From positions 47,748-111,747 of the forward strand of contig RWJK01001585.1 of assembly GCA_004335835.1 (NCBI GenBank): a stretch of DNA of 64,000 bases, read 5' to 3'. The notes under the pieces are model-generated. The model was not told where the DNA came from and searched no databases. It saw only the letters and a program-made list of their open reading frames with translations. This document shows, piece after piece, positions 47,791 to 60,086 of this stretch. Position numbers and translations under genes: made by a program. The DNA comes from Scenedesmus sp. ARA3. Lineage: Eukaryota > Chlorophyta > Chlorophyceae > Sphaeropleales > Scenedesmaceae. Each line of letters begins with the position of its first letter. Positions within the stretch are counted from its first letter, which is position 1.

Positions 47791-49899
47791 TCATCCGGCA
47801 GCCACGCTGCTGCTGGTGCCGCCGTCGCGCAGCAGCAGCTGCCGCAGCTCCTCCTGCTCTGCTTCCCCAAACCCAGCTGCTGCCAGGTACTGCGGAATGC
47901 TGCCAGACGTCTCCTGGATGAACTGCAGCGCTGCGTGCATTGCCTCGCGCGGTGCGCGCTCAAACTTCTCCCGGTCGAGTCCCGTCACTTTGGGGTTCTC
48001 CTCTAGCCCTGCCAGCGCCACCATGTGGAACTGATCACTAATGACATAGTCCTGCAGGATGGCTTCTTCGCTGGCTCCCAGCAGCGACAGCAGCAGCGCA
48101 GCCAGCAGCCCCGTGCGGTCCTTGCCAGCCTTACAGAAAAACAGCACGGGCCGGCCTGAGGCTACAGATGCTGCGATGCATGCAGCATCGGCAGCACGTT
48201 GCACAGCACAGCAGGCGGGCAGGCAGAACACATGGTGGGTGAGAGCCGCAGGAGTGAAATGCATCACACAGGAAGCAGGGTGTGATGATGTCGAAGCACA
48301 GGGCCTGGCATACACCGCAGACGGCAGGAGCATGCAGCATCAATCAACTGTCAAGGCAAAGCGTCTGTCAACTGCGGCCCCACCGGGAACACCAGCGTAG
48401 CACAACACACACCCATCAACAGGGTTGAGCTTGAAACTTCAAGCAGCAGTGCATGCTTATACGTTGCGAATACACCTTTACCTCTGCTGTTGGCCAGCCA
48501 CTATGCTCTTTCGTCTGCTCACTCACTTTTGATGTGCCGCAGCGCTGCCACGAACCACTCCGCACTGTCTGACAGCAGCACCCGGTACAGCCCCTCTAGG
48601 CCGCCCTCGTTCACCTGCCTGGCGGCGGCGGCAGCAGCAGCAGCAGCACACGCAAGCGTGTCAGACAGCACAACTTGCAGGGATGCCAATAGTCCTGCGC
48701 CAGTAGCCAGCCCATGCAATGACGGCACTACCAATGGCGCAGAAAGAGCCATATTACATCCTTGCACAGACTGCAACCCCGTCAGCAGCCACCGGCAGCT
48801 CAAAAGGCGGTTCTGGAGCATCTGGCTGCAACCAACACACACATTTCCCTGTGTGAGCGAGTCCAGGACGCCTAGCATCCAAAAGCTGCTTATCTGCAAC
48901 ACTTGCGGTCATCCAAATCACAGCCACCCTGGTTGCTCAACCACCCTCAACCCGCCATGAACATCAGCACTTTCACCACATGCATCTCATCTGCCCGCTC
49001 ACTCTATGGCTATCCTCCTGCTGGCGGGCTTGTCTACGAGTGCTGTCGCCACCAGCTGCAGTGCATGCCGCTTCTTCATGCGTGACAGAATCGACCAGTA
49101 GTAGCGGTGCCTGCAGCAGCGCAGAAGCGGTACACCAAGCAGCAAAGCAAGAGTGTGTAGCAGCACAAGCAGCAGGCAAGGGGCTTGCACAATGTGCTGA
49201 GGGTGACAGCCAGCACGTTGCCTGCTGTGGTCTTGCTGCACAGACAGCACATTGCTGCCTTTTTGCTGCACAGACAGCTGCTCACTAAGGCAAGGCAAGC
49301 ATGCAGAAGACAGGCCACACTGCACATGCGGCCGTGTCTAACAGGCCCGTCTGAAGGACTGAAGATGTTTCGGCAGCTGCGCCTGCCGACTGAGCTCTGG
49401 CAGCTCTGCTGCACCAGAGGCAACCTACACATCACAGCAGCACATGCGTGTTTGCTGGTTGGCTGGCTGCCGGCCTAGCTGGCTAGCTGCCTGCCTGCCT
49501 GCCTGCTGCGCTGCTCACTTCTCCATGACTGGTATCTGCACGCGCATGACGTCGCTGTGGCTGCCGCCATGCACGTAGCTGGTGGCATCCGGCACAACCT
49601 GGGCGGCAGCAGCAGCAGCAGCAAGGCCAAGACAATGTGAGGGAGTGCACCCATGAAGCAACCCTGTGCACATCACGCTGTTAGTATGGGCAGCTCGTAG
49701 TTAACCATTGCTCAGGCCCGTCAGGTTGGGTGCCCTGTCCTCCTGCCGAGGTTTCAGCATCATCGCTCAAATCTGCTGTTGTCACTCTGCTCCTGCCACC
49801 GCCACCGCCGCTGCCGCCGCTGCTGCAGCTCACCCTAGTGACTGGTGGGTCCAGCTGGGCTGATGCCGCTGCTGCTCAGCCTGTCAACTGCTGGGTGTC

Positions 49900-49932
<33 letters not shown>

Positions 49933-49936
49933 GCCC

Positions 49937-49985
<49 letters not shown>

Positions 49986-50946
49986 CTGCTCACCCTGTTG
50001 ACTGCCGGGTCCCGCTTGTACTTGCAGAAGCTGAGGCCTTGGAAGGCGGGGCTGCCCATGCCCTCCAGCATCATCTCCTCGCTGCTGCGCAGGTCGATCT
50101 GCGCGCACAGCAACAGCGCGCACGACACCAGATGCGGCAGCGCAAATGAGCATCATATTTGGTGTGAGCATTATATTTGTTGTGATGCAACAGCTGCATG
50201 CGCCTCAGCAGCATTGTACTGGGGCGCCCGCGGTGACGCATGGTTACAAATGCTGCCCGTGTGAACGGCTGCACAGCTGGGCCTTCAAAACACTGCAGTG
50301 TCAACCGCAAGTGCTGCTGCTGCCGCCAACAACCGCAAGTTGCTGCTGCTACTGCTGCTGTTCTCACCAGGTCCTTGATGCCTAGGTCGTTGTAGAGCTT
50401 CTTTGTGTCCAGCTCGCTGGCATGGATGGGGGCGGCAGTGCGGAACACGCAGCCTGGACAAGCACAGCACGCAAGCATGCACAGGCAGCTTAAGAGGGAG
50501 AGAGCAAGGCCAGGAGGAAGGCAAGGGCTCCTGGCAATGACCATGAAGGGCTGCATGGTGCTGCTGTAGGACGTTCCAGTGCTACCTTGCAGCTAGACTG
50601 GTCGGTCGATAGACGCGGCCAATCCAGCTGTTTGCAGCGGCGCAAAGAGGCGGTTGCGCTGCTGTGCCCGGGTTGAAAAGAAACAACTTTTGTTCACCTG
50701 ACTTCATTTCACTGTAGGCATCAGCCAAGTCCCGCAAGTTCTTGATGCCATCGAACTCCAGTGCTGCTGCTGCTGGCTCATGCTGCTGAATGCCTGCTGT
50801 TGCCACTGTGGACGACCGGCGAGCTGCAGAACCCGCAACATTGTATTGATTAATGTTGATTGCACGTGTAACATGTGCGATACATCACCAGCTTTTTGTA
50901 TGACGCGTGCTGGTCAGAGCCCACCTGCTCCTCGCGTCTGCACCAT
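47791..50946 (-). CDS. CX5R phosphatase of the Y_phosphatase3 type
   Basis: Predicted protein-tyrosine or phosphoinositide phosphatase. Seven in-phase exons: 50925-50946, 50698-50823, 50368-50453, 49994-50098, 49519-49598, 48527-48618, 47791-48170; 296 residues. Order of features matches the family: an N-terminal FDGIKNLRDLADAYSE motif, GCVFRTAAPIHASELD, LGIKDLIDLRSSEE, then the P-loop FFCKAGKDRTGLLAALLL (nucleophile Cys near residue 183, Arg six residues later), and a C-terminal helix pair ending GEAEQEELRQLLLRDGG. The first exon encodes only MVQTRGA; it was chosen because it is the nearest upstream ATG whose donor phase fits exon 2, which has no in-frame ATG of its own. Substrate cannot be told from sequence. 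Confidence 0.87.
49905..49982 (-). repeat. (CAG)n tract starting at an intron 5' splice site
   Basis: On the phosphatase sense strand the donor GTGAGCAGC runs straight into about 25 interrupted CAG units. The same intron (49599-49993) ends with about five CTG units before CCGCCCAG, so its two ends are complementary. Confidence 0.85.
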
Positions 50947-51691
50947 GCTCGGAGCCAACCTAAGCCTGGATAAGCTGTGTGATGCCCTTTGAAAAAGCAT
51001 CAAATTTTTCAACCGCTCCTGTGCAAGGCAATCTCCGTGGTAACTGTGGTGGCAAGAGCCCTCACACGAAATGCACCAATGTTCCAGCAGGACGACAACC
51101 TGAGCCTGCTTAAACCTTCAACACACAAAACGACGAACCAAGCACAGTCAGTCAACAAAGCTGCAAAGGGTGCACATACAACAGGGGCGTGACATCATCT
51201 GACTGCGTGACACAACCCTAGATTACCACACAACCCTACACCCTACACAACCGCCACAGCACAACGTGCTGTCACACCCAACCTATCACGCATGGCACTT
51301 CAGGTGTTGCGATGTTGTGGAGATTCGTTTCTGCGTAATGCCACGACAACCCCCCACTTTGCATGGGTGCAATGTAAGGCACCAAGCAGAACACCTCACA
51401 CTGTACTCCAGCTGTGACAGGGCAATGGTGCATACATATCACAGTGCTTGCCCTGACACATCAAGCTGAGGCATGATCTCGTGCGGATCACAATGCAGAA
51501 AGATCAACGCCAGAGATAGTAATCAACAGTACCGCCCACACAGGGCTGTGTGGGTACCAGGTTTCTGCAGTCACGTCTGCACCTGCTCTTTGCTCACACC
51601 TGCACCTGCTCTACAACTTGAAGACATGACATCACCTGCAGTGCCAGCAGTCTTGCTGCCAGCACACGCCTCATTGCTGCTGCTGCTGCTG
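50947..51691. other. Upstream region of the phosphatase and 3' flank of the Nudix gene
   Basis: About 745 bp between two minus-strand genes. A-rich with several CACAAC repeats around 51180-51260. No gene recognised. Confidence 0.4.
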
Positions 51692-52218
51692 CTATACAGT
51701 CAGAAGTTCTGTTGCCGGCATCTTCCCTGGCTCCTTAACCTCCTGCAGGTTGTGCCACACCAGCTGCGTGGTGTTGGTGAAGGCAAACACGCCCTGAAAG
51801 GATGCCCCACGCAGGAACACTGGATACCTGAGCATACAGCACAGGAGGCAGCAGCAGCGCAAGATCTGTCAGCATGTGCCAAGGCACCGGGGATGCTGCG
51901 ACGCTCAACGTGCTTCCTGTTGTAGCAGTGTTGTGTCATGCTTGCACGCACACTCGCTGCCCTGCTGCCCAATGAGCTGCTGCCTGGCATGTAGCTAAGA
52001 CCACAGCAGCTGCCCATAAACTGTTCAATGGCCGGACTAGCTCTGTGGTGGCCTGCTGCGTGTCGCTTCTGTATGTACATAGCCTCAGCCACTCACCACC
52101 ACCTGTCATCGGCCCACATCTTGTCGTAAGGCAGCTCCTGCGGGTGCATCCACACCGGGGCCATCTCCTGAGACTCACACGGCTCACCAGTATAATCAGG
52201 CACGCGGTACACTGCAGC

Positions 52219-52258
<40 letters not shown>

Positions 52259-53396
52259 GCAAGCACGGGGCCAGGCGAAGCAGGACACCCGTATGATGTG
52301 GGTACGTCTGCAAGCAGCTGCTGCACTATGGCCGGCGTATGGCAGCTACATTGGACTGTGGAGGCTTGCAGCCTGGGCTGTGCTGCCCAAATGGTTATGC
52401 AGCAGCTGACTGTGCCTGCTGTGGAGCACACTGGCAGGACTGCTAGCATTTGCGAGACCTGGCTGCTGCGTCATCCACGCGTGATGTGTCGCGATCGTGC
52501 AGGGCTGTTGCCTGCAGACAGTGGTCTGCTGTGCCTGCAAGCAGCTCTGTTTGCTGTGTCTGGCACTGCACAGCTCACCATGAACTTCCCATGGCAGCTG
52601 CTGGTCGTCAAAGGCAAAGGTGAGCACCCCTCGATGCTGCAAGCTGGTGGCCGTGATGCCTGCCTCCTCCTGCAGCTGTGCAAGGCAAACCACCACCCAC
52701 AGCACCACGGCAGGTTGCAGGACACAGCATCAACACACCAGACTGTGCACAAACGGCCAGGTGCTGCACATATGTGGCATAATGTGGCAAATGTGCAGTT
52801 GCTTCACAGCAGCAGCTGCCAATGATTGGTGGCACATGCGTGTGCCTGCAGCAGCAAAGAACGGCGCACCTCTCTGTGTGCTGCCTGTGCGATTGTCTCC
52901 CCAGGCTCCACCTTGCCGCCAAAGCCGTTGTAATAGCCTGAGCCAAAGCCTGTCTTCTTCAGGCCCAGCAGAAGCCTGCCGTTCTTCTCAACGATGGCCA
53001 GCTGCGGTGCACCACATTCCATGCACAGGCCCGTGAGACGCGCGCAGCGATGCACTGGCTGCCAATGCCTCGTGAACAGACAGCATACTGTGGAGAGTGG
53101 CACGCATTAGTGACGTGGAAACCCAGTGATGTGGAAAGATGAAATCAACAAGTAGATGTTGCAGCATGGAACGGCAAGGCATGGCAGTTAAGCACGGCTC
53201 CGCTGTACCGGGTTTCCCGCCTAGCTTGGCTGCATGCGACTGGATGGCTCCTGATGCTACACAACATGTGGATCTTTACTTTATCAGGCAGGCAGGTGTG
53301 TTGGGCGCCTTGCAGCTGTTGAACATGGCTACTTACAGTGAACAGCTTGGGCTTCGTGCTGTGCAGCAGGTCCCTGACAAAAGACGGACAGGCCAT
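51692..53396 (-). CDS. NUDT1: MTH1/NUDT1-type Nudix hydrolase (oxidised purine nucleotide sanitiser)
   Basis: Hydrolyses 8-oxo-dGTP and related oxidised purine triphosphates to monophosphates. Five in-phase exons: 53337-53396, 52870-53058, 52579-52675, 52097-52211, 51692-51827; 198 residues. The Nudix box is perfect and spans the exon 2/3 junction: G-K-V-E-P-G-E, then seven residues, then RELQEEAGI. Preceding it is the MTH1-typical LLLGLKKTGFGSGYYNGFGGK. Later MTH1-like features are VLTFAFDDQQLPWEVH, MAPVWMHPQELPYDKMWADD (Met-Trp substrate pocket), RWWYPVFLRGASFQGVF. The extra 20-residue first exon (MACPSFVRDLLHSTKPKLFT) might be an organelle presequence; its GTAAGT donor and phase fit, but this end is less certain. 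Confidence 0.92.
52216..52258 (-). repeat. (CTG)n tract before the NUDT1 exon 4 acceptor
   Basis: A dozen or more sense-strand CTG units precede CGCTGCAG, the acceptor for the exon starting at 52211. Confidence 0.85.
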
Positions 53397-53799
53397 GGGC
53401 AACAGGAGCCTGTGATGCCAGCACCCGCAAGGAAAGAGCAGAGAACGGCTACAAGTAGCACGAGATAGGTTGTGCGGCCACGTTCATGGCGAGTGTGTCA
53501 CCAACCCCACCGCAGAACCCCGCAAGTCCCCTGACATAACAGTCACCCGTTCCAAAGGGGAACATGGGAAGGAGGCGGTGCCACGGTACGGTTGACAGGA
53601 TCTTAAAACGTTTAATAGCAAGCAACAGAGACCCTTGGTATTGTGTGTTGCTGCCGGCTGCACTCCCGGTTGCTGTGAGCTTACGAGTCGTGCTCAGGCA
53701 CAGATTGAAGCAGCTACATAAACTATAGTTTTCGTTTAAAAATAGATTGGCTCATCAATTTGACTCACTTCAACCTTCGTGACCACCTTCGGCCGCAGT
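53397..53799. promoter_or_regulatory. Divergent promoter region (NUDT1 / IsdG-like gene)
   Basis: Only about 400 bp separates the two oppositely transcribed starts (53396 and 53800). An AT-rich stretch, GTTTAAAAATAG at about 53735, could be a TATA-like element for either gene. Both neighbours deal with oxidative or haem chemistry, so shared control is possible but unproven. Confidence 0.4.
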
Positions 53800-55263
53800 A
53801 TGGCTCTCGTCACATCCGGCATGCTTCGCAGCCAAGGATACCGCACACTGCAGACCAGGAGTGCACCAGCACGGCCGCAGGTCTGCAGGCCTGTTGTGGC
53901 ACAGGTGGGCTAGCGTACAAGTCGCCCGTGTTGCCAGTCATCTGCTGCAGTGCTGGCTGTGCATCATGCTATTACTTGTCATGATGTTTTGCCGTGGTAA
54001 TCACATCCATGACCGGGTGAATGATATGGAACAATGCTCTGCGTGCTGAAGGCATTCCACCCGCTGGGTGTGCATTGGATCACCTGATATGGTGTGCTTG
54101 CAGGCTGGACCCAATGGTGCGACTGCACCAGCAGCAGCAAAGCAGGCAAAGCCAGTAGCTGCGCCAGCTGCCAAGGAGTTCACAAACATCAACAAGTGAG
54201 CTCCGGTCTCGTGCTGCCAGTGCTGCTGCTGGCGCCGGTGGTGCAGGCGACTTATCTGCAGCATGCAGCTCAACCAGGGACCACACTGTCACTTCTGCTG
54301 CCTGGTTGCCTGTCACTCTTTCATGGTGATGCCGCATGGCAGCTGCTGCACCGGGCCGTCAGACAAACATAGCGTGCGCAAGTGTGCTTCTGCTTCTGCT
54401 GCTGTGCACATAGAATTTGCATCAGTTGCATGCAAGCAGGCTGTAGAAGCACCCTCTGAGACAGAGGCACTGCTGTGTGTTGCAGGTTCATTGTGCCCAA
54501 GCCGATTCAGCAGGCCTTTGTGGCTGCGTGGCGGCAGCGAGAGGCTGACATGCAGGGCCAGCCGGGCTTCATGGGCTTCAACGTGATCAGCGAGGGCGAC
54601 TCATACACTGTCAGCAGCAGGTGGGCGCGTAATGTGCATAGGCACGTGCTGTCAGCGGAAGGAGCGCAGGCTGAACAGCTGCAGGCACTTGCAGCAGCCG
54701 GCCCCAACAGTATATGCAGATCTCAGGGTGCGCCTGTTTTCCAAACAGGTGTTGCATGTGCCTGTGATGTTCCAGCCAACTTGCTGTGTCTCCACACTTC
54801 AGCATGTAGCAGCAGTTGGCACAAAGCAACCTGGACATCAGCACTCACAGCCTGGGCTGTCCTGAGCATGTCTTTCTGCTTTGTGCCGCTGCTACCTGCA
54901 GCTGGGCCAGCATCCCTGAGTGGGAGGCATGGTCACTCAGCGAGGAGTGCCGCCGCTCACACCTGCCGCAAGGCATCTGGCAATTTGTGCCTGCCAAGGG
55001 CGAGGGCTTCCCAGGTGGGCACTGGCTGGCGGCTGGCGCAGCAGCAGCTGCCTGTGCAGCAGCTGTCGGTAGCATTGCATGCAGGCAACGTTGATGTACA
55101 ATAGGCTGCTGATGCAACTGCAGCAGTACATGTTGGCCAACATCAGTCAGCTGCTCAGTTAGTCTGCACTTCAACTTACGGTGTGGTGCTGCGCTCTGTG
55201 TGTGCCGCAGAGGACTTTGTTCCCTTCAAAAACTACGACGAGCCGGTGAATGCAAAGTATTGA
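53800..55263 (+). CDS. Plastid-targeted ABM-domain protein, IsdG/LFO1-like haem oxygenase candidate
   Basis: Five in-phase exons: 53800-53904, 54104-54195, 54486-54620, 54902-55014, 55211-55263; 165 residues. The first 60 residues are a transit-peptide-like leader (MALVTSGMLRSQGYRTLQTR, then Ala/Pro/Lys-rich). A single antibiotic-biosynthesis-monooxygenase fold follows: FTNINKFIVPKP, QQAFVAAWRQRE, MQGQPGFMGFNVISEG, YTVSSSWASIPEWEAWSLSEE, CRRSHLPQG. The Asn (63 or 65), Trp112 and His131 sit where IsdG-family haem oxygenases have their Asn-Trp-His triad. A non-canonical haem oxygenase of this type (LFO1) is known in Chlamydomonas. Haem degradation is inferred; other ABM proteins have different roles. 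A TGTAA signal lies at 55552. Confidence 0.82.
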
Positions 55264-56626
55264 GCACGCTGCACAAGGCACTACTGGCTCCAAAGGGCAG
55301 AGGAAATGGCGCATGCAGCAGGAGCAGCAGCAGCAGGAGCAGGAGCAGCAGCAGGAGCAGCAAGATCTGGCTGGCAAATATACTCGCTCTTGGCCCGTTC
55401 TGCAGCAGCTGCTACACCTGTGGTGGCCCTGGGCTGCCTGCTGCCATACCAGCAGGTTGGTTGAGCATGTCAGTTGCTGGTGCTTTGAATCTTCTGACAT
55501 AACATTGTGTGCAGTGTGGTCTTTGTGTGCAGCTTTTGCGACCATTGTTTCTGTAACTTCAGCAGCATCTGGCAGATTGGATCAGCAATTGAACGGCAGG
55601 TGTCGCTATCTTGAGCTGGCAGATGCTGGTTGTGCGCATCTGTTGGGAATGCTGGTTCACAAGCTGACCATATGCCGTATCAATGCTGGCTGTTAAAGAT
55701 GCTGGTAGTCAGTTTGTACAATGCAGGGCGTGGCTGGCATTTGTCGTCCGGCTGCTTCGAAAGTGCCCTGCTAGTCAGCATGCATGGTGTTCATGCGCAT
55801 CTCTTGGTTTTTATCTTGTTGCAGGACGTGGCTTGCAGCGTTTGTGCCTACAGGTTGTACGTGTGTATAGGTGTGATGGTTATTGTGTTGCAGCTGAAGC
55901 CGCAGCCACGTGTTGCTGCATTTCCATCAAGGGTACAACCAGAGTTGGACCAGTGGCAGATGCACCATAGTGCTGCGACATGTTGGTTGTTGTTATTGCC
56001 GCCTCTTGTTCTGTCCATACGATTACCATCAGTGACTGCGGACAAGTGCAGAGTTTGGCGTGGCAGTGCAGGCCAGCTTGTTGTGCCTGTACGTGCAGCA
56101 CATGACCCTTGGGCAGCCCTTCGATGAGAGGCTGTTGCGCATCTTAGCGGGTATTGCAGGATTGGCAAGCGTTTGAAAGTTCGAGCAAATAGTGAAATGA
56201 ACTTGACTGTCTTTCTTGCGAATCTCGGCTCTTCCTCCAAACCCTACTTCGCTTCATGACATACAGCAGGCTACCCATGCTTGCTGCTAACACTGCAGAA
56301 CTCATTTTGGTCGCCAATGGTTGTAGTTGCCGACACGCCAGGCCACCAACACATGAAAGGCAGTGACTACTAGCTAGAAGCAGTACACGCATCTCTGCCT
56401 GTCGAAATGGTCAATTCGTACAGAACACTGCTGGCAGATGGCACGATAACAGCATCAGGCCGGCCACAGTCGGGCAACAGCCGGAACCGCATCGAGACTG
56501 GAGCTGCTGCTGCAGGTGAGCAACTTGTTGCAGCCAGTCACGCGTTGGTTTGCCAACCATGCCACCACCCTGCAACTGCAAGCTTCTGTCTGAAACAGAT
56601 AGGTCAGTGCATGGTGGTGTGAACGC
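55264..56626. other. 3' flank of IsdG-like gene and 5' region of tubby gene
   Basis: Includes a GCAGGAG-rich block (55310-55372). An ATG frame at 56407-56515 (MVNSYRTLLADG, ending at a GTGAGC donor) may be the tubby gene's upstream exon, but its phase does not fit the next coding exon, so I leave it out of the CDS. Confidence 0.4.
55552..55556 (+). terminator. Candidate TGTAA polyadenylation signal
   Basis: Plus-strand TGTAA about 290 bases after the IsdG-like gene's stop, matching the chlorophyte signal. Confidence 0.45.
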
Positions 56627-59205
56627 ATGCCGACTTGCCTGGGCACCCACTGGTCTGCTGGACGCATGCTGCATGAGGCGGTCAACGCCATCAGGCAAAA
56701 CTTACTGCCACATACACCGCATGCTGTACGTGCACGTGCAGCTGTCAAGGTGTACTCCAACAACCTGTTTGATGGCGACATCCTCTCGGCAGAAGCAGCA
56801 GCTGCCCCCTATGCTGCACCCCAGCCGCCCTCGCCATCGAAGATACCATCTGTCAGCAGTCAGAAGTTCCAGCAGCAGCGTGCCATGGCAGCACAGGTGA
56901 GCCCAGCCCTGCCACTATACGTACTTCTCCTGCTTGTGCACCATCAACCATGCAGCTGTCAGGTGCTGGCTGTCATAGCATGCTTTTTGCTTGTGCTGGC
57001 TTCTATTTGACCCGCCTAGGGTGTTGCCTGCTGCAGAAACGCCTGGAAAGACTGCAGCTGGGTGGAGTAGCGCAGAACAATGATGGTGCAGTGGCAATAG
57101 TGCAGATCAGCAGCAGCATGCCTAACACACCTGGGTCTACACGTGCAGCAGGCTTGGCAGCAGCAGCAGTTAGCAGCGGCTTTGCTAGCCCTACTGCAGC
57201 ACAGGCAGCAGCTGGCTCTGGCAGCTTTGGCAGGGCTGTGTCTGGGTCCAGCAACAGCAGCATGGCTGAAACTTCCTTGACAAGCTCACAACCACGGCCC
57301 TGGTCTGGCAGTGGCCTGAGGTACGTGGCACCTGGAAACAAGGAAGAGGACATAGGGTGCAACATTAAACATGGCAAACACCACGTTGACGTAACCAGGT
57401 GCTGTTGGCAGCTGTTGCCGGCAACAGGTTGCTATGGTCCTGCAAGAACATAAATGTTCATCCTGCAAGCGATCAGCAGTGTGGAGGTACTCAGATGACA
57501 AAGGATTGTGTCTCATCACCCGCTGACCTCAACGCCTGGGTCCTTATCTTGTGCTGCCTTTGTTGCCATCATTGCCCGTGCTGCCTGTTTTTCAGGCCCA
57601 GCAGCGCCGCTGAGCGCAACCTAGTAGCGAAGGGCTTGGCCACTGTGTACGACCCAAGCGAGGATGCAGAGGCATCAGCAGGCTGCAGCAGCAGGGCGGC
57701 AGAGACGGCAGGGCAGGAGATAGAGGTGGTGCGGCCAGGCGGCATCAGCGCAGGCAACAGCACGAAGCTGCTGCAGCAGGGCGTGCCCAGGGCAGCGCTG
57801 GACCTGTCGGACATGGCTGCGTTCCTGACGCGCCCCGGGCCCAAGACTGGCGTGCTGCTGTGCTTCATCGAGCGGGACAAGGGAGGCATGGGCCAGTCGC
57901 CATGGTGAGTGGATGTGCTGTGCCTGCCGCACCTTCTGGCCGGAGTATCGGCGGTGGTGACCTGGCTAGCCTGGCCTTGCATGGTTGAGTTCCTGGGAAG
58001 ACCCAGAACAGTAACAGCTGCAGCAGCAAGGTGGGAAGGGTGGCTGTATGTGTATGTATACAGAGCAACGCATGCGCCACCGTGTACTGACCTCTGCTGC
58101 CGGCTAACGCCCTGCTGCCCTGTCTGCAGCTACCGCATGCACATGGACGATGGCCGCACCTTCCTGCTGGCGGCGCGCAAGCGCAAGAAGGCCGCCAGCA
58201 GCCACTACGTGATCAGCAGCAGCCCGCAGGACCTCAGCCGCGGCAGCAGCAGCTACTTTGGCAAGCTCAAGGCCAACTTTGTGGGCACGGAGTTCAGCAT
58301 CCAGTGCAAGAGCAGCGTGCTGGCCAGCACCGCAGCAAAGGGCAGCCTGGCGGTGTCGTCCAGTGCCCACAGCCCCGCCAAGCGCCTCAGCAGCGGCAAC
58401 GGCAGGGATGGCCGGCAGACGCGGGACAGCATGGGCAGCGAGGGTGGGGCTGGCGCTGCTGCTGAGCCGCTGATGCAGGAGGTGGGGGCTGTGACGTTTG
58501 GCTACAATGTGCTGGGCACGTGCGGGCCTCGCAGGATGAATGTGGCGGTGCCGGCTGTGCACAGCGCTGACGGCTCACACCGCTGGCGGGCAACGGGGCC
58601 TGACGACACGCTGGCAGAGCGCATCAAGTGAGCGGGGGCGTTGAGAGGCAGACTTGGTGTGGCAGGCAGTGGTGACAGTGCGTGCTGTGCTCAGGACAGC
58701 AGCAGGGCAGGTATGCTCAGTCTCAAGCGCTTGTACATGCTTGAAATGCTGAAGCCGTGTTGCAATGCAGCTGGTTTGCTTTTCTGAAAGCGCCCAGCGG
58801 GGAGTGCACAGCGGCTGTGTCAGGAGTGTCACCATTGCCAGACAGATGGCTGATCGCATCGTGCGCAGAGCACGTGCCCATGACTGTGCTGCACTGCTGG
58901 GTACAACCTGCTGCCGCTCTTGCAGGAACGGCACCACTGGCGAGCAAGTCACTGTGCTGCACAACAAGAGCCCCAAGTGGAACGACGCGCTGAACGCGTA
59001 CTGCCTCAACTTTGGCGGCCGTGTGACTGAGGCCAGCGTGAAGAACTTCCAGCTGGTGACTGAGGCAGAGCCGGATGCAGTGGTGCTGCAGTTTGGCAAG
59101 GTGTCCGACAGCTGCTTCACGTGCGATTTCATGTGGCCGCTCAGCCCCCTGCAGGCCTTCTGCATCTGCCTGGCGTCCTTCGACAACAAGCTGGCCTGCG
59201 AGTGA
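56627..59205 (+). CDS. Tubby-like protein (C-terminal tubby domain)
   Basis: Tubby domains bind PI(4,5)P2 and link membranes to signalling or ciliary trafficking. Five exons join in phase: 56627-56896, 57037-57320, 57596-57904, 58130-58627, 58926-59205; 546 residues from ATG 56627. The tubby barrel starts at [14 protein letters not shown], has the phosphoinositide-binding [10 protein letters not shown], then [99 protein letters not shown] and the hallmark end [12 protein letters not shown] Ser/Ala-rich insertion lies between beta strands around 58300-58480. The N-terminal half is low complexity with no F-box seen, unlike many land-plant TULPs. The true start may be upstream (ATG 56407); that junction could not be resolved. 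Confidence 0.9.
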
Positions 59206-60086
59206 TGCGGCTGTGCTGCACTGCTGATTGATCGTACTGGAAACTGTGGCGCTTCAGCTGGCCCCATGTTCCAGTAGGACTGGTGCACAGTTGTCAGCTC
59301 ACAGGTATACACTGCAAGTACATACAGACCTGTGCTGTGGCTGCGGGCGCTGTAGCGTAGGAGTGGAGATAGCGGGTGCTTGAGCTACGCAGCACAGTAC
59401 TTATGTATGCCACAATTGACTGGACCTTTTTCCGCAAGCAAGCGCAGGGACAACGGCTAGCATGTGCTATCAAGGCGGCGGGGCATGATTGGCATGCATA
59501 GTCTGTTGGCTTTCAATTGGTTTGGCTTCCAGCAAAATTTAGTCGGCAGGATGGTACATTGTGTGTGCAACGTCTTGTTTTGATTTGTACAGTTATCATA
59601 AGCTGTGCATGCCTCTGTCTTTCACGGGATAGGGGTTTCTGCATGCAGGCTTTTGGCCTCTTGTGCACAGTGCTGAAGTGGGACAAGCAACTGCCGGCAC
59701 TGCAGCACTGCAGCCAGACACCTACAGCAAGAATCACAATATGACCGTGTACATCTAGCCATTCCAAGATGGGTGCGGGCAATAGAGAGGAGATTGCCCA
59801 GGGATTGGGCCCACCATGTGCGCCTGGCGATCCTGGGACATCTGGTGCGAATAGTTCAAGGCACCACCATGACTGCAGACTCCACCGTTATGCAAAGGTT
59901 AAGTGTGATAGAGTGTAATTTTGCGTTAAAGTGACAGGTCGCCAGTTACCTCCTACCACTGTACTCCCCGCGTCACCGCGCGTCCTCCTCCACGTTGATA
60001 TGCGGTGTCACACAGCCTCATTGCCTCACGAACGTTTGAACACATTAGCTTAGTATTCTCTGGTCAACAGCGTTCATAGTTGCAAG
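59206..60086. other. Intergenic: tubby 3' flank and upstream of repeat gene
   Basis: A plus-strand TGTAA occurs at 59914, but it is about 700 bases past the tubby stop, so which gene it serves is unclear. The final 150 bases should hold the promoter of the gene starting at 60087. Nothing else is recognised. Confidence 0.4.

Noticed and set aside
56407..56515. First exon of the tubby gene starting MVNSYRTL
   Set aside because: Its donor leaves phase 1, while the next coding exon can only be entered in phase 0 or 2. It may be an upstream frame or belong to an unseen exon chain.
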